Assembly (NCBI RefSeq): GCF_018143015.1
Contig: NC_054741.1
Span: 37,538,510 to 37,602,509 of the forward strand
Length of the DNA stretch: 64,000 nucleotides
Origin: Lytechinus variegatus
Lineage: Eukaryota > Echinodermata > Echinoidea > Temnopleuroida > Toxopneustidae
Direction: 5' to 3'
Shown: positions 49,201-59,492 of the stretch, piece after piece
Position numbering within the stretch: position 1 is the first letter of the stretch
Layout: each line of letters opens with the position of its first letter
Position numbers and translations under genes: made by a program
The notes under the pieces: generated by a model
Database searches by the model: none
The model's input: only the letters and a program-made list of their open reading frames with translations
Told to the model about the DNA's origin: nothing

Positions 49201-50705
49201 CCTCAGGGGACCCCGCCCAACCATCCCCCCTCCCCTCCCCCCTGCCGTACACAGAAGAGACCTGGATGTACCCCCATGGGGTGCTTGGGAGCAAGATGGG
49301 GGCAGGGATGATTCAGCCAGAGACGTACATAGAGCAGCACATCGTGCGGCGGTTCAGTATACCAATGGTCCAGGGTGGAGGCGGAGCTACACCTATGCCC
49401 TTTCCACTGCATAGTAAGTCACTTCGAAACTTCTACATTGTATACATATTCCAAAGTAGTAGAGAGATGAGACTGTAATAAGGAGCCAAGCCTTTGTCTT
49501 TTAAGTAGGAAAGATCAAGTGTGTTATGTATTGAAGTTCTTTCCCCTCTTCAGGGGGCATAAAGCAAAAGGATTTCTAATGAGAAAAAATATATATTATG
49601 AAAAATGCTTTATTAGCCAATATTGCTGTAAGGAAGAGTGTTCTTACGAAAGTTTCTTCCTTCCAAGTCAGAACATTCCTAGATGAAGCAAAATTCAGAT
49701 TATGAAATAATAGCAGCCACTGAAAAATTTCAGGTTCTCATTTCTTTCATTTGTATTGTTTTTCTTGTCAATATAATGGAATGAATCTCCCTCGCTCTTA
49801 TTTTGTTTGGACTTATCATTTCTCATGCTTTATGTTTGAATATATTACATCAACTTTGCTGCATTGCAGAAAAAGGTATGTTATGGTCATGAGTTTACCC
49901 GTTAATAAACACATCTAATAAATGCTTCTGTTGATATCTTTTCTCAAACATTCTGTGTTCTCTTCATTGCCCCTCAGCCTCAAACAGTGTGAATGAACTA
50001 ATGCCCATCAGTGCTAGGAGTGTAGTCCCACCCGTCCCCATCAGCAGTAGGGCAGTTCTCCCACCTCTCACCAGGCAGATCAGCTTGGATCCACCAACTG
50101 CTGCCGTAGACTACCACTCCTCATCTGCTGAATCCCTCCATGAACTAGCAACATCAGAGAATACAACCTCCCTCAAGAAGCTGCAGGAAGCCAATGACCT
50201 TTCTGCATCGTTCCCACCCGCCCAACGTAGCCCCTCGAGAATCCAGAGCGAACCGACGAGCATCGCTCCTGACCCCTCCTCGCCTGTAGAGAAGAAAAAG
50301 AAATCAAAACTTAAATTGAAACTGAAGAAGAAGAAATCTCCAGCAGACTCAAAAAAGGAGGAGAGCAATAGCAGACGGAAGGCGCAACAGGGTGGGGATG
50401 TCACTGACTCAAAGGCATCCCGGAGCCCCCAGAGTGAAGGATATCATGAGCTAGCCACAGCCGATGAAAGACAGCCTGAGTCGTCTGCACCGACTGTTCC
50501 CTTACTAGACCTCAGTGGGTTACGGGGGGAAGATGAGGACGACGACAATGAGGGGGACAACAGTAAGACGAGTGAAGAGAACAAAGATTCCCAAGAAGCA
50601 AGTAAGACGGTACCCCCTCCTAATGATTCTGTCACCAACCTGGATGATGATGACAGCTTATTAAGGGCAGCAAACAGAAGGAGATCCCTTATGCTCATGA
50701 GATGA
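37252..50705 (+). CDS. ZDHHC1: DHHC palmitoyltransferase, ZDHHC1/ZDHHC11 type, 10 coding exons
   Basis: Coding exons: 37252-37518, 39333-39508, 39877-39978, 40401-40522, 41366-41605, 43391-43509, 44331-44392, 48416-48566, 49107-49413, 49978-50705; phases agree, about 757 residues. The enzyme S-acylates cytosolic cysteines of membrane-associated proteins. Residues 1-89 hold [15 protein letters not shown] and the first membrane segment (about 54-76); the second is about 90-110. The cysteine-rich domain runs from CYLC to [19 protein letters not shown], with catalytic DHHC at 166-169; membrane segments 3 and 4 are about 183-208 and 273-295. The TTxE motif appears as GTYDY (308-312), two positions changed. 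The long C-tail is low-complexity: proline-rich in exon 10 and Lys/Asp/Glu-rich in exon 11. Human ZDHHC1 (about 485 residues) matches well through segment 4. The symbol could equally be ZDHHC11, a vertebrate paralogue. The 5' leader exon is not located. Confidence 0.94.
37555..37690. mobile_element. Foldback element, 'CCAGGGGAGTGTTT' family, copy 2
   Basis: It runs from CCAGGGGAGTGTTTAATGAA to GTGAAATGGTCCCCTGGG. Related to 27689-27843; the word GTTGTCAGTGAAAAACATT near its right end is also at about 36944-36962, a partial copy upstream. Confidence 0.65.
37816..38082. mobile_element. Foldback MITE, 'GTCTTACAAAGAGTTGC' family, copy 1 (267 bp)
   Basis: The left end GTCCCGTCTTACAAAGAGTT is mirrored by CAACTCTTTGTAAGACAGGACC, with arms ATTGATCCAATCAAC and TTGATCAGATCAATCA. 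The copy at 55663-55934 shares the ends and interior (TTTCTAGATATG-like, TTTACAAAGGACAT-like). Confidence 0.8.
38203..38816. mobile_element. Long foldback, 'AAAGGACAAGTCCACC' family, full-length (614 bp)
   Basis: The left end TTAAAGGACAAGTCCACC is mirrored by GTGGACTTGACCTTTAA. The arms exceed 200 bp and share TCGGATGTAA, GAAAGTTATGACATTTC and GATGATGTCACTCACTCAC. Further copies: about 14410-14560 (fragment), 43579-44066, 52410-53200 (with tandem duplication), 61856-62692 (hosting another element). Confidence 0.88.
40836..41187 (-). mobile_element. tRNA-derived SINE (about 350 bp)
   Basis: Minus strand from 41187: GTCGTGGTGTAGCGGTTCTG contains a good pol III A-box (TGGTGTAGCGG). CCTTGTAATCAGAGGG resembles an anticodon loop, and GTGCGTTTTAATCCC is a decayed B-box. 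The body has CACCCAGGTGTTAAATGGGTA, and the 3' end is an ATT-rich simple tail near 40840. It lies antisense in ZDHHC intron 5. Confidence 0.75.
41797..42119. repeat. Long hairpin (~320 bp) in ZDHHC intron 6
   Basis: The left arm begins at AGCCTTCGTCAGGCCTAC and the right arm ends at GTAGGCCTGACGAAGGCC. The arms are about 150 bp, over 90% complementary by eye, and meet at a loop of about a dozen bases near 41952-41964. A G-run precedes it. Right of it, GATGATGGCCGAAAGCTCG continues a single-copy tail to about 42240. Possibly two inverted 3' ends of a retroelement. Confidence 0.8.
42455..42764. mobile_element. Foldback MITE, 'GGGCCGATTGCACGAAAGG' family (310 bp)
   Basis: The left end GGGCCGATTGCACGAAAGGG is mirrored by CCCTTTCGTGCAATCGGCCCC. 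Arms of about 60 bp include TCGTGTCGCCCATCTTTTATGA and its complement. The AT-rich middle carries no frame of note. ZDHHC intron 6. Confidence 0.85.
43579..44066. mobile_element. 'AAGTCCACC' foldback family, partial copy
   Basis: It begins AGGTCAAGTCTACCCAAG and follows the 38203-38816 copy through AAATTTCACCAAAATCAGATG, GACGATGATGTCCATCACTCAC and GATGACATCATCAGTCC; the right end is cut after AAAGCGAACTT. ZDHHC intron 7. Confidence 0.75.
44569..44716. mobile_element. Foldback MITE, 'GGGGCCAGTTGCAGAAAGAGTTGC' family, copy 1
   Basis: The left end GGGGCCAGTTGCAGAAAGAG is mirrored by CTCTTTCTGCAATGGACCCC. CTG flanks both sides (allowing one base of slip), a possible 3-bp target duplication. TTGATTTTCAACCAATCAA is inverted at 62013-62156, where the second copy has TCATTGGTTGAAAATCAAG. 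Confidence 0.8.
45327..45420 (+). other. Possible alternative last exon of the ZDHHC gene
   Basis: TTTCCTATTTTACAG precedes a stretch that, joined in phase to exon 8 (ends 44392), reads [20 protein letters not shown] then [11 protein letters not shown] and a stop at 45418-45420. The acceptor is strong and the peptide is Ser/Thr/Asn-rich, like the tail of this protein. Use would give a short isoform without exons 9-11. Chance cannot be excluded over 31 codons. Confidence 0.35.
45528..46135. repeat. Diverged 'AAAGGGGAGCTCCAGGC' foldback relative
   Basis: The left end AAAGGGGAGCTCCAGGCTAA is answered by TTTTCAGCCTGGAATACC about 600 bp on. The interior has TCAATCAAAATCTGATATGA and, inverted, CCAATTTTGATGATATTTTTAC, matching the layout of the AAGTCCACC family. 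ZDHHC intron 8. Confidence 0.5.
46536..46795. mobile_element. piggyBac-like MITE (260 bp)
   Basis: It is flanked by TTAA (46532-46535 and 46796-46799). The ends are CCCTATCTAGGCCGGGG and CCCCGGCCTAGATAGGG, a perfect 17-bp inverted repeat, then G- and C-runs around GGCCTCCCAGGCC and GGCCTCCGAGGCC. The core carries AAGATCTCGGC, shared with the larger element 2215-2977. No coding capacity. Confidence 0.88.
47232..47657. mobile_element. Foldback MITE, 'AAAGGCCACCGCACACC' family (426 bp)
   Basis: The left end AAAGGCCACCGCACACCTTA is mirrored by AAGGTGTGCGGTGGCCTTT. Arms extend about 50 bp (ACGACCCGACTGGTCTACGA and TCGTAGACCTGTCGGGTTGT). CAGTCGCAAG / CTTGTGACTG words recur inside. ZDHHC intron 8. 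Confidence 0.85.
48180..48360 (-). mobile_element. tRNA-derived SINE next to ZDHHC exon 9
   Basis: Minus strand from 48360: GACATGATAGCTCAGTTGGT holds a perfect A-box (TAGCTCAGTTGG). CCTTGTAATTCCCAGC stands in for the anticodon region, and GGTTTAACACC is a weak B-box. The body runs to about 48180. It ends 55 bp before the exon 9 start. Confidence 0.7.
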
Positions 50706-52365
50706 GGTCTCATGATCAATGCTATATAAACCTGTAGGCTCCTGGAACCATTAAGATTAGAGTCTATCTCTGTTCTGTAAACTTTGGAGAAATAATGTAT
50801 CAGAAAAGGGGGTTTTGAATTATCATTTCCAGGCTTATTTGATGTCTTCTCAATCAAATAATCTCAATGGAATTTACATTGTGCCATAAAATCTGTGTCA
50901 TATACATGCTGCATGTAATTATGATATTTGATATCAAATGACAATCACTGCTCCCCCCCCCCTCTCCCTCTCAATTTCTTAAGAGACATTGTAAAACCAT
51001 CAGTCCCTCGTTGGCTTACATGTACTTTTCAGGGGCATTCAATTAAAACCAATCAAACCTCATAACTGACAGTTAAATTGTGAAATACTTTCAATGCTAG
51101 ACTTTTGTTTGAAAAACAAAGAGTTGGTAGTTTTAACCCCCATAGTTTAGTGATTAAAACCTTATATTACATTAAAAGATTCATAAAATCCTATTTTTTA
51201 CAAACTCACTTTTCTGCTTCTTTGAATTTTCTTTTCCTTCTAACATAATCTTCAGGATTAATTGCTGAATATAATTAAAGTTGTTTTGTCTTTCATTGAC
51301 CTTCGTGCGAAAGAAAAAGAATAATATGTTACTGAAGCGTTGATGTCACCAAAACCTTTTCTTTTTTGCATTTCTGTGCTTGTGGTTTTGGCGCAGCATG
51401 ATGAAAAACATCCACAACCGAAATATGATAGGAATCGGTCGATTGGGCCCTAAGATGTGGTCGTAGAAATTAGTGTAGATTTGCCTGGTTTTGAAGCATT
51501 GTGAACTAGGCCAATTAATATTGATTTTAATGGGCTTTTTAGGCATTCATTCCGCCATAACTTGGGCCACCATAAACCACTTCATGTTTAGTCCCCCATG
51601 GTTTAGTGATTAAACTTTTTGTGTCAAATTTGTTGTTTGGATGTGTTTCATCATGTGCTCTTCTGAAATGTGCTTATGAAAGTGATGTCACACCTTAGTA
51701 GTTTCAATACAAGGGCATTCAAAGCCAGGAAAACTCAAATCTGTGTGTACATGTACATAGTGTAAATTGATTCCATGATCTCTATTTATTAAATATGTAT
51801 GTACATGTATGTTCTCACTTGTGTCAATGAGCAACCAGTGACACCTTCTGCCAAAGAATTATCTGTGCAATGTTCTTGTAATTAAGCCTTGAAAGTATAC
51901 ATTTTTATACTGTAAATTCTCTGTATTGTAATTATAATTTAAGAATCATCTATGTTTTGTTTTGTTATAATTATTTTACATATATGTGCTGTGATTTCAT
52001 GATTGCAGTCTGAAGAGGGTAGAAAAATAGAGAGGAAAAATTTTTATTTTTCTTGTTTATTGACATATCCACACTCATGTTTTCACAAAGTAGCTATATC
52101 TACTAGCATGATCTAGCCTTTCCAAGCTTCATTATGCATGCTTTTCTTGTGTTTTTTTTTTTACATCACTTTGAAATGAGATTTATTAGTATACAGTACT
52201 AAAGATTATATAATTACAGAGATAATGAATGTAAATGTCAAAAAATCATTTAAGAAATTATAATATTTATATTCACCCTGATATATATATTTTTTTTTAT
52301 AAAAAAAAAATTATTCCTGGAAGCAGAAGAGATTTCATAAAAACAAGCAAATGCATGGGTTCTCT

Positions 52366-52938
52366 GTAATGCACACTGAAGAATAGTACATGTAGTTTGG
52401 GAACAACTTAAAGGTCAAGTCCACCTCAAAAAATGTTGAATTTGAATCAATCGAGAAAAATCAGATAAGAATAATGCTGAAAGTTGCATCAAACTGGGAT
52501 GTAAAATGGGAAAGTTAGGACATTTTAAAGTTTCGTTTATTTTTCTCAAAGTAGTTATATGCACAATTTAGTCACATGCAAATGACAGAATCGACGATGT
52601 CCCTTACCACTTCTATTGTGTTTTATTGTTTGAAATCTGATTTTTTAAAAGATAATGCACACTGAGGAATAGTATACATGTAGTTTGGGAACAACTTAAA
52701 GGTCAAGTCCACCTCAAAAAATGTTGAATTTGAATCAATCGAGAAAAATCTGATAAGAATAATGCTGAAAGTTGCATCAAACTGGGATGTAAAATGGGAA
52801 AGTTAGGACATTTTAAAGTTTCGTTTATTTTTCTCAAAGTAGTTATATGCACAATTTAGTCACATGCAAATGACAGAATCGAAGATGTCCCTTACCACTT
52901 CTATTGTGTTTTATTGTTTGAAATCTACAATATTTTTA
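52366..52938. repeat. Near-identical 286-288-bp tandem duplication
   Basis: TAATGCACACTGAAGAATAG at 52367 recurs at 52653, and the next ~280 bp repeat with a handful of changes (for example TCGACGATG versus TCGAAGATG). The unit contains 40 bp of flank plus the left arm of an AAGTCCACC foldback, whose remaining part runs to about 53200. Confidence 0.93.
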
Positions 52939-53733
52939 TTATTACAGATTCGACAAAAAGGACCAACTTGACTGAACCATAAATTGTCAAAAAATGTTAA
53001 TTCCACATGTTCAGGACAATGAGAAAAAGTGATGTCATCAGTTCCGTCATTTGCATACCGACCAAGATGTGCATATTAATCTGTGAAATTAAGCAAAACT
53101 TGAATATGTCATAACTTTATTTTACATCCGATTTTGATGAAATTTGTATTTTTCTCTTTTTATTCAAGTCAATTTTTTGTTAGGGTGACTTTGTCCTTCA
53201 ATGGTATTTTATGAATTTTACTTACTTACGTTCCCTAGGCATTCCACTTATGGATAAATTATCACATTTATGTGGTAATGTGTTTAATCAAATGTATTTC
53301 CAGTCCATGGAGATGGAACAGGAAAGGTCTCTCCTGATTTTTATTCAGGTATTATATCGCAAATTGGTCTACACCCATGCTATCTGCATGCTGTTTGGGC
53401 TCATACCACATGGTCTAATCCTTGTTTGTACACAGACAAAAACATGTGTCTAGCTTTATACTGCTAATACTGGGCCTTATTCATATAGATCTCACTGCTT
53501 GTAGACCGAGTGACTGTAGACCATTATTCGGAGAACAGGGTCAAATTTCTGCTTGTAATTCGATAACGCTTGTGTGACTATATATAACATTATCGCAGAT
53601 ATGAAAAACAAAATCAATGATTTTTAAACATACATGTAGATGTATCTATGCATGATATTTCATGAAAATTGTCTTTTATAAAGACAAAAAAAAGAGGTTA
53701 CCAGACATGTCGGTATGTAATGAACGGCTGCAA

Positions 53734-54105
53734 GGGGGGGGGGGCAGTCAAATATATTGCTGTACACATGTGTGACCAAATAACGTGTTAAAAGGGTTGT
53801 TTTTCAGTTTTGGATGCGGGCTGGGTGTGCACTCGTTAAGGTTATCAAAAACACAGATTTTCAAGAATAAGGGTGGTTTTAATAGACTGGTCGGTGGTCA
53901 ATCGCGGGGTCAAACATAGTTAGGGTATGTTTTTTTCCCCAAGCTTCCCCGATTAAGGTCATATTCTGGCAACAATTTGTTTAGGGGCACATAAAGCCTG
54001 CAAAAAACCTGTTAAAGGGATTATTTTGCACACTGAGAAAAAACTTGTCTAGCGGTTGTTTGGAAATAATTTGGTCATGTACAGCAATACATTTGACTGG
54101 CCCCC
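53734..54105. mobile_element. TIR element, 'GGGGGCAGTCAAATATATTGC' (372 bp)
   Basis: The left end GGGGGCAGTCAAATATATTG CTGTACA is mirrored by TGTACAGCAATACATTTGAC then TGGCCCCC. Inner TGTGACCAAATA pairs with ATTTGGTCAT. No open frame. It is itself bracketed by GGGCCTTATTCATA (53473) and CTTATGAATACG (about 54142), a possible older host element. Confidence 0.7.
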
Positions 54106-55662
54106 AGGGGCTGTATTCCTAGTAGCCTATTGTGGCAAGGACCTTATGAATACGTTTTATATCAAGACATCCATTCAGGTGAAAGCAGAAAGGAAGGAGA
54201 TGGAAAGGAATAGAAATTATTTGTGATAGATTAGCTTTTCATTTTGCATCCCTCTCGAAAGGTAACAGGTCAGTTAAGAGCTTTCATGATCCTGCTTGCA
54301 CTTTGCATCTTCCTTGCAACATCATTCCTGCTCATTAAATCCTGAGAGGTTGTTCGTCAATTGTTATCTCCAATTCTGTTTCTCTCCTATTGTGATTACA
54401 AACCTCAACTTTGTATTCTCACTTGCATTGCAGTGCACGCTATCAATGAAAAAATGTTGACTTGCAAGTTGAAAAAGAGGCCTCTCATCATGATGAATGT
54501 TGATGTTGCATGTATTGGGGAATGCTCAAATTTTGTTAATTATTATTGAACGATAACACTTTTATCATTTTATTTTCAAAAATGTATTTTGATTCATTCG
54601 TTTCCCTGAGGTGGAAAACCAAACCAGCATGTATTTTCTATGTGTTACTGGTAGACAATGTATTACATAATTTGACATTGAATTCATCCATTTGAAAATT
54701 TGCAAATGCTTATTGTTTCTACGATGATTGTATTTTATTTTTCTTACTTAACTCATTCTGGTCAAGACTTTTATTGTGTAAATATGAATCATTTGACTCT
54801 TGCCGTTTTGTTTTGAATAAACAAAGTGATTTTCAATATACTGAAGAGTACTTGTCCATTTTTTTTTTTGGGGGGGGCAGTAGGTTCATATATTTATTTC
54901 CCGTTTTCCCTCTTTGTCCCAACACAAATTTACACGCTCTCTTTATATCTTTATCAAATTCCATTTTAGCATTACACTAAAACACAATTTCAGGGTACAA
55001 GGAATTCCTCCACAGAACACACCAAACCTTAACAAAAACTTGCATTGGATGATCCATATTGGATCTATTTTAATTATATTTTCACACGTACATCGTCACA
55101 ATACATTTGTGATACAGCAAGCAAACATGTATCAAGTGTTCATCGAATGAGAGACGGTGGCATCTGCATTTGCCACAGCTTTTTTTCTTTTACAGGGTAA
55201 AATGAGCGCAATCTGCTCCCTTTATGATCAATATTCACATTCTTTGAATTTTATCATTTGAGTAGAGAGTATTGTAATATGAATGATTATCGAAGGGGCC
55301 GTTAAAATGCAAAAAAATCAAGCGCCATCATAACTCTTTCTGCAACGGATACCCGAGCCAATAGCCCAGTGCATCTTCTTTTGCAAAGGGACTGGATGAT
55401 TCATCATATACTGTGCTATTTCAGACCAGAATCCTTGGCCCTATCAGGATTGTAATCTGAGATGAAGCCAACAAAAATATCCAGCTAATAACATCTGCAT
55501 TGAAAATATAATCTTGATATTCCAAGCCCCATGAAATAGCTTAGTGATTGATCGTATGGCTGATATTTAGAGTTGATCATACACTATTATTAATGCCATC
55601 AATCAAAGAAATTGGTCCTGCAATCAATTACTAAGCTTCATGTTAAAGGGCCCTTACAGATC

Positions 55663-55934
55663 GGGGCCCCGTCTTACAAAGAGCTGCGATTAGTCCGATT
55701 AACCACAACTGGACGGCCAGCAACATCAACATCTAAAATGAATTTTAGTTCAAAATGTTTTCTAGATATGTACATTCATAAATTAATTGTTTTCTTGACA
55801 ATTTGATGTGTTCTCTGTTTACAAAGGACATTTTGCTAATTTCATGTAGAAGAAATTATGACACTGATGGATTTTCATGGAGTTGCGATTGATTAAATTT
55901 GTAACTATTTGTAACTCTTTGTAAGATGGGGCCC
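55663..55934. mobile_element. Foldback MITE, 'GTCTTACAAAGAGTTGC' family, copy 2 (272 bp)
   Basis: The left end GGGGCCCCGTCTTACAAAGA is mirrored by AACTCTTTGTAAGATGGGGCCC, with arms GCGATTAGTCCGATTAA and GTTGCGATTGATTAAA. It shares interior words with 37816-38082 (TTTTCTAGATATG, GTTTACAAAG). Confidence 0.85.
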
Positions 55935-57100
55935 AGAAATAGTAGGATAATTTGCAAACTCGGGATGAGGTTGAGCCTTGAGCATTATATGACTTTGAAC
56001 ACCTGGTCCAAGTATCACAAAGCCTTAGTAACTTGATCATAGCGCTGATTTTATGCTTGATAACATTGCTCATCATGTGCAATCAAGCATACAAATCAGT
56101 GTTACAATCAACTGCTCAGTTTTGCAATACAGGGCCCTGTCGACTAAAATCACTAAAATATTCTAGCTTACAACAGACTTGTTGAATTTGCTTTCGTTTA
56201 AGAATATATACATAAAAAATACTTTGTTTCACTTTGAGAATACATATAAATAAAGTAGTAAATTAATACAAGCAATTAAATACAAATATAAAAGTAAATC
56301 ATTAGGCACACAACATAAAAATGTATAAAAAATATTACGATAATCTGTTCAAAATCATGAAATGCAACATTCACATTGTATGTATTGGTGGATTACTGCT
56401 CTAATGACTATCCAAACTCATGGGTTATATAATATCAAATCTCAATGAGAAATTGAACAAAGACAAGGAATTCAAGGAACCTATGCCCCCCCCAAAAAAA
56501 AAACACACACACACATAAACTTGTGGTCTCTATTGCCACAGGGGCAAAAGGAGGTCCTTCTTGGTGCCCCCAAAGACTGACAAATGTAATTTTTCTGTTT
56601 AACCTGATGGCAATTTGATTTCAATATGAAATGTGTAGCCCCTTAGTCTGAAGTTTTATTTTGCACCTGGACAAAACAAATTTTAAAAAGCTAATAAATG
56701 TCAGAAGAAACCTCAAAGAATTTCATTGTAATAGCTGATGCTTTGTGGAATATAGCGATAGTAGAGGTGGTACTTCAAGGAAGTGAACGTTCATCTTGAT
56801 TTTTTTTTCATGAGCACATTCAACATGTTGATGCTCAAGTGAAAAATCTCTTTGTCTGAAAATCCAAGGTTAAACTTTTTTTGATGATGACACAGGTTCA
56901 TTCTTGTACCATTGGATAAAACTACTTTAGAAAAAAAAATGGATTGGACCACTGATGTTTGAAGTCCGGAGACCAATAAAAGTGTTTCCTACTTTCATGA
57001 CATATCCTTTCTTATTAGCTTTAGAGCCATATCTGAACAAACAGCAATTTATCCCCTTTATTGGGTGGGGGGGGTATGGGTGATTGGTAAACATTCAGAC

Positions 57101-57215
57101 AGAGGCGGCAGAACATCAGGCTCAGACAAAGAAAGTGTAGGGGCACCTTTTGTCTGCCAAACTATAGGTGCCCCTCCACTTAATTGTATGAGCCTGACGT
57201 TCCACCGCCTCTGCA
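57101..57215. repeat. Short inverted-repeat element (115 bp)
   Basis: AGAGGCGGCAGAACATCAGG pairs loosely with CCTGACGTTCCACCGCCTCT, and AGGGGCACCTTTTG with AGGTGCCCCT. The flanks are a G-run and AT-rich DNA. Small foldback of unknown family. Confidence 0.6.
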
Positions 57216-58464
57216 TTCTGAAGAACCAGAAACAGTTTAAACTGTTTGACAACATTTCTAGCATAAAAAAGAAAGGCACTTAATTAATTTTAAAAAAATC
57301 AAAGGTTTGCAGGTTACAGAAAAATAAATTTCCAGGAAATGTTTCAAATTATATTGATTTCTATATTTACATCACACATACACTCGATATAAAAAATAAA
57401 TATATCCTAACTACTACCAGCAGCATTTTATTTTATCATAGACTCAATACTAGTAATCCTTTAGTAAGGCTTTACTGACATAGCAATGACCCTGCAAACT
57501 GATCCAGTAATCCTGAAATTCATACAAGCTGCATATGCACAGTTTAAGTGTAACATCAAGGACCTACATTTTATTACATAAGGTGGTCATAAGTCTATTA
57601 TGGTCAATTGCAAATCTACTTGGGGTTCCGAAGTCTATCACCATGTATTCCAAGTTAATTGCAGTTGATCAATTGTAAAATTGCAACAGGAAATTTACAA
57701 TCAATTGTAAATCTATTTCAGGATCCCAAATCAATCATGTCTTCCAATTAATCACAAGCAATCAATTGAAAGATTCTGACAAAAAAGTTTCATATGATTG
57801 CAAATACATTCTTGTTACAACCCATTATTTCTTTAAAAAATCCGATATATTTTTTTGTATATATCTGAGATAATTCAGTACATGGTTGTATAAGCAATTC
57901 CCCCCGTCGTATAGTTTTTACGTCAATCTGATGTACATGTACACATCTTAACTGTTAAGTACTGATTTTAGAAGTGACCTAAGTTTGCATTTCTACAGAA
58001 TTTAATGTTCTAATCTACAAGGCCTTTAAATACATATTGCATCTACTATTGCTATTTTCTACCCAATATATACATATATATTTTGCCTTTATCTATTCAT
58101 TTAATTTGAGTTTCACTGAATTTCCATTGTCTTGCCATTGGTTTCATGGAACAGTCTCCAGATGGCTGTAGGGAATAATTTTACTTTACTAATTTGAAAA
58201 GCATTTTTGGTCATAAAAGAATAGCTTTCAACTAAGTAATGTACAGTCCTATCTTTAAAAATGCATAGCAGTCTTTCAAAATTGTTGAGCAAATTGCGAT
58301 GTGATACCAGGAAAATTATTCCCTGGACTGGATATGGACCCTGTTTTATAAAACGTGTTATAATAACAACTTTTTAATAACAGTTCAAAGCTATTACTGA
58401 AATCTTTTGATTTAATTGGCTAATACTAGAAAACTAGTTATAGATATTGCACTTATTATGTCTA

Positions 58465-58978
58465 CAGTGCATCCCATAAAAAAGGAAACCAGGATTCCCA
58501 CATCTTGTTTCTTCAAAGGCAAATTGCTTATATTTCATTTATATCATCATACAATTCAATTATTCTTCTATATTTTGATACCTAATATCATGTGACAAAG
58601 TCTTCCTTCACACATTAATGAACAAGAAGAGCTTGAAACTTTCAAGTCAGGTTGCGCAGAAAACTTTGACAAGATTGCTTCATCCTACGACTACTTTGCC
58701 TATTCGACAATTGACTCATTAGCATTTCTTTTGTATTCTTTGTCAAGTTTCTCTCACTGATCCCTGAAATGAGAGTCGATGCAGATTCTTATGTGAGTTT
58801 CTGCGCAAATCGTTTCTGACAGGCCTCAATGTTTATTTTCGTAATCTGTTGTGTGTGGATGATTTGCTAAGCTGTTAGTATCGAAATAAAGATGAGATTA
58901 TACTCCTAAACATAAGTATCAAATTCATGTTTGATAATTTATCTCTGAAAACAGGTTTCATTTTTCTGGGACGCACTG
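58465..58978. mobile_element. mariner-type MITE (514 bp)
   Basis: It is flanked by TA on both sides (58463-58464 and 58979-58980). The ends CAGTGCATCCCATAAAAAAG and CTTTTTTCTGGGACGCACTG-like (TTTTTCTGGGACGCACTG) form an inverted repeat of about 25 bp of the CAGTGCGTCCCA kind seen in mariner elements. Inner GTTGCGCAGAAAAC and GTTTCTGCGCAAAT are also inverted. No transposase frame, so non-autonomous. Confidence 0.85.
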
Positions 58979-59183
58979 TATATAACAAGTCTTAATGAAA
59001 TGGGTTCCATGTGTTATCACCATGAAAAGAGACAAATAACATGATACACTTGAGCAGTCATTAACATGTTTTTCTCAAGAAGCTGGACGTCTGATTCCCA
59101 TGGCTAATCAGATTATTAAACTCATCTGCAGAATTTTTCCCTTGGGCAATCTCAATTAAATGCCTGATCGTATGTAACACAAA

Positions 59184-59492
59184 GGCTTATATTCTGAAAC
59201 CAGGTTTAATTCAATCTGGTCTGAAGTTGTGGTTTAACTATGGAAAGCCATATTAGTGACCCAAACATGTGACAGTCTATGTTTGATTTTCAGCACATTT
59301 GACACCCAAATCATCCCTTAACTGTCTGGGAATAATGACTAAAATAGATTTCTTCATCAACAAAGAATGAAAAAAGAACAACGTAAGCATGAAAACCATG
59401 CAATATACACAGAATTTTGACACTTTCGGCTTCCCATAATTTTAGCCCAGAGTTAGACCTCAAGTGGTCTGTATAAAACTAGACTTCAGACT
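59184..59492. mobile_element. Foldback MITE, 'GGCCCGTATTCTGAAG' family, copy 4
   Basis: It begins GGCTTATATTCTGAAACCAGG and ends ACTAGACTTCAGACTTC. The interior has GTTGTGGTTTAACTATGGAAAGCC and GGCTTCCCATAATTTTAGCC. Termini are decayed relative to copy 1. Confidence 0.7.

Noticed and set aside
49079-49414. Three other open frames over the proline-rich exon
   Set aside because: GC-rich, low-stop sequence of exon 10 leaves all frames open; only the frame in phase with exons 9 and 11 is kept.
50111-50857. Antisense open frames of 97 and 137 codons
   Set aside because: They lie opposite the last ZDHHC exon, which has in-phase splicing and a coherent tail; the minus-strand frames have no splice or domain support.
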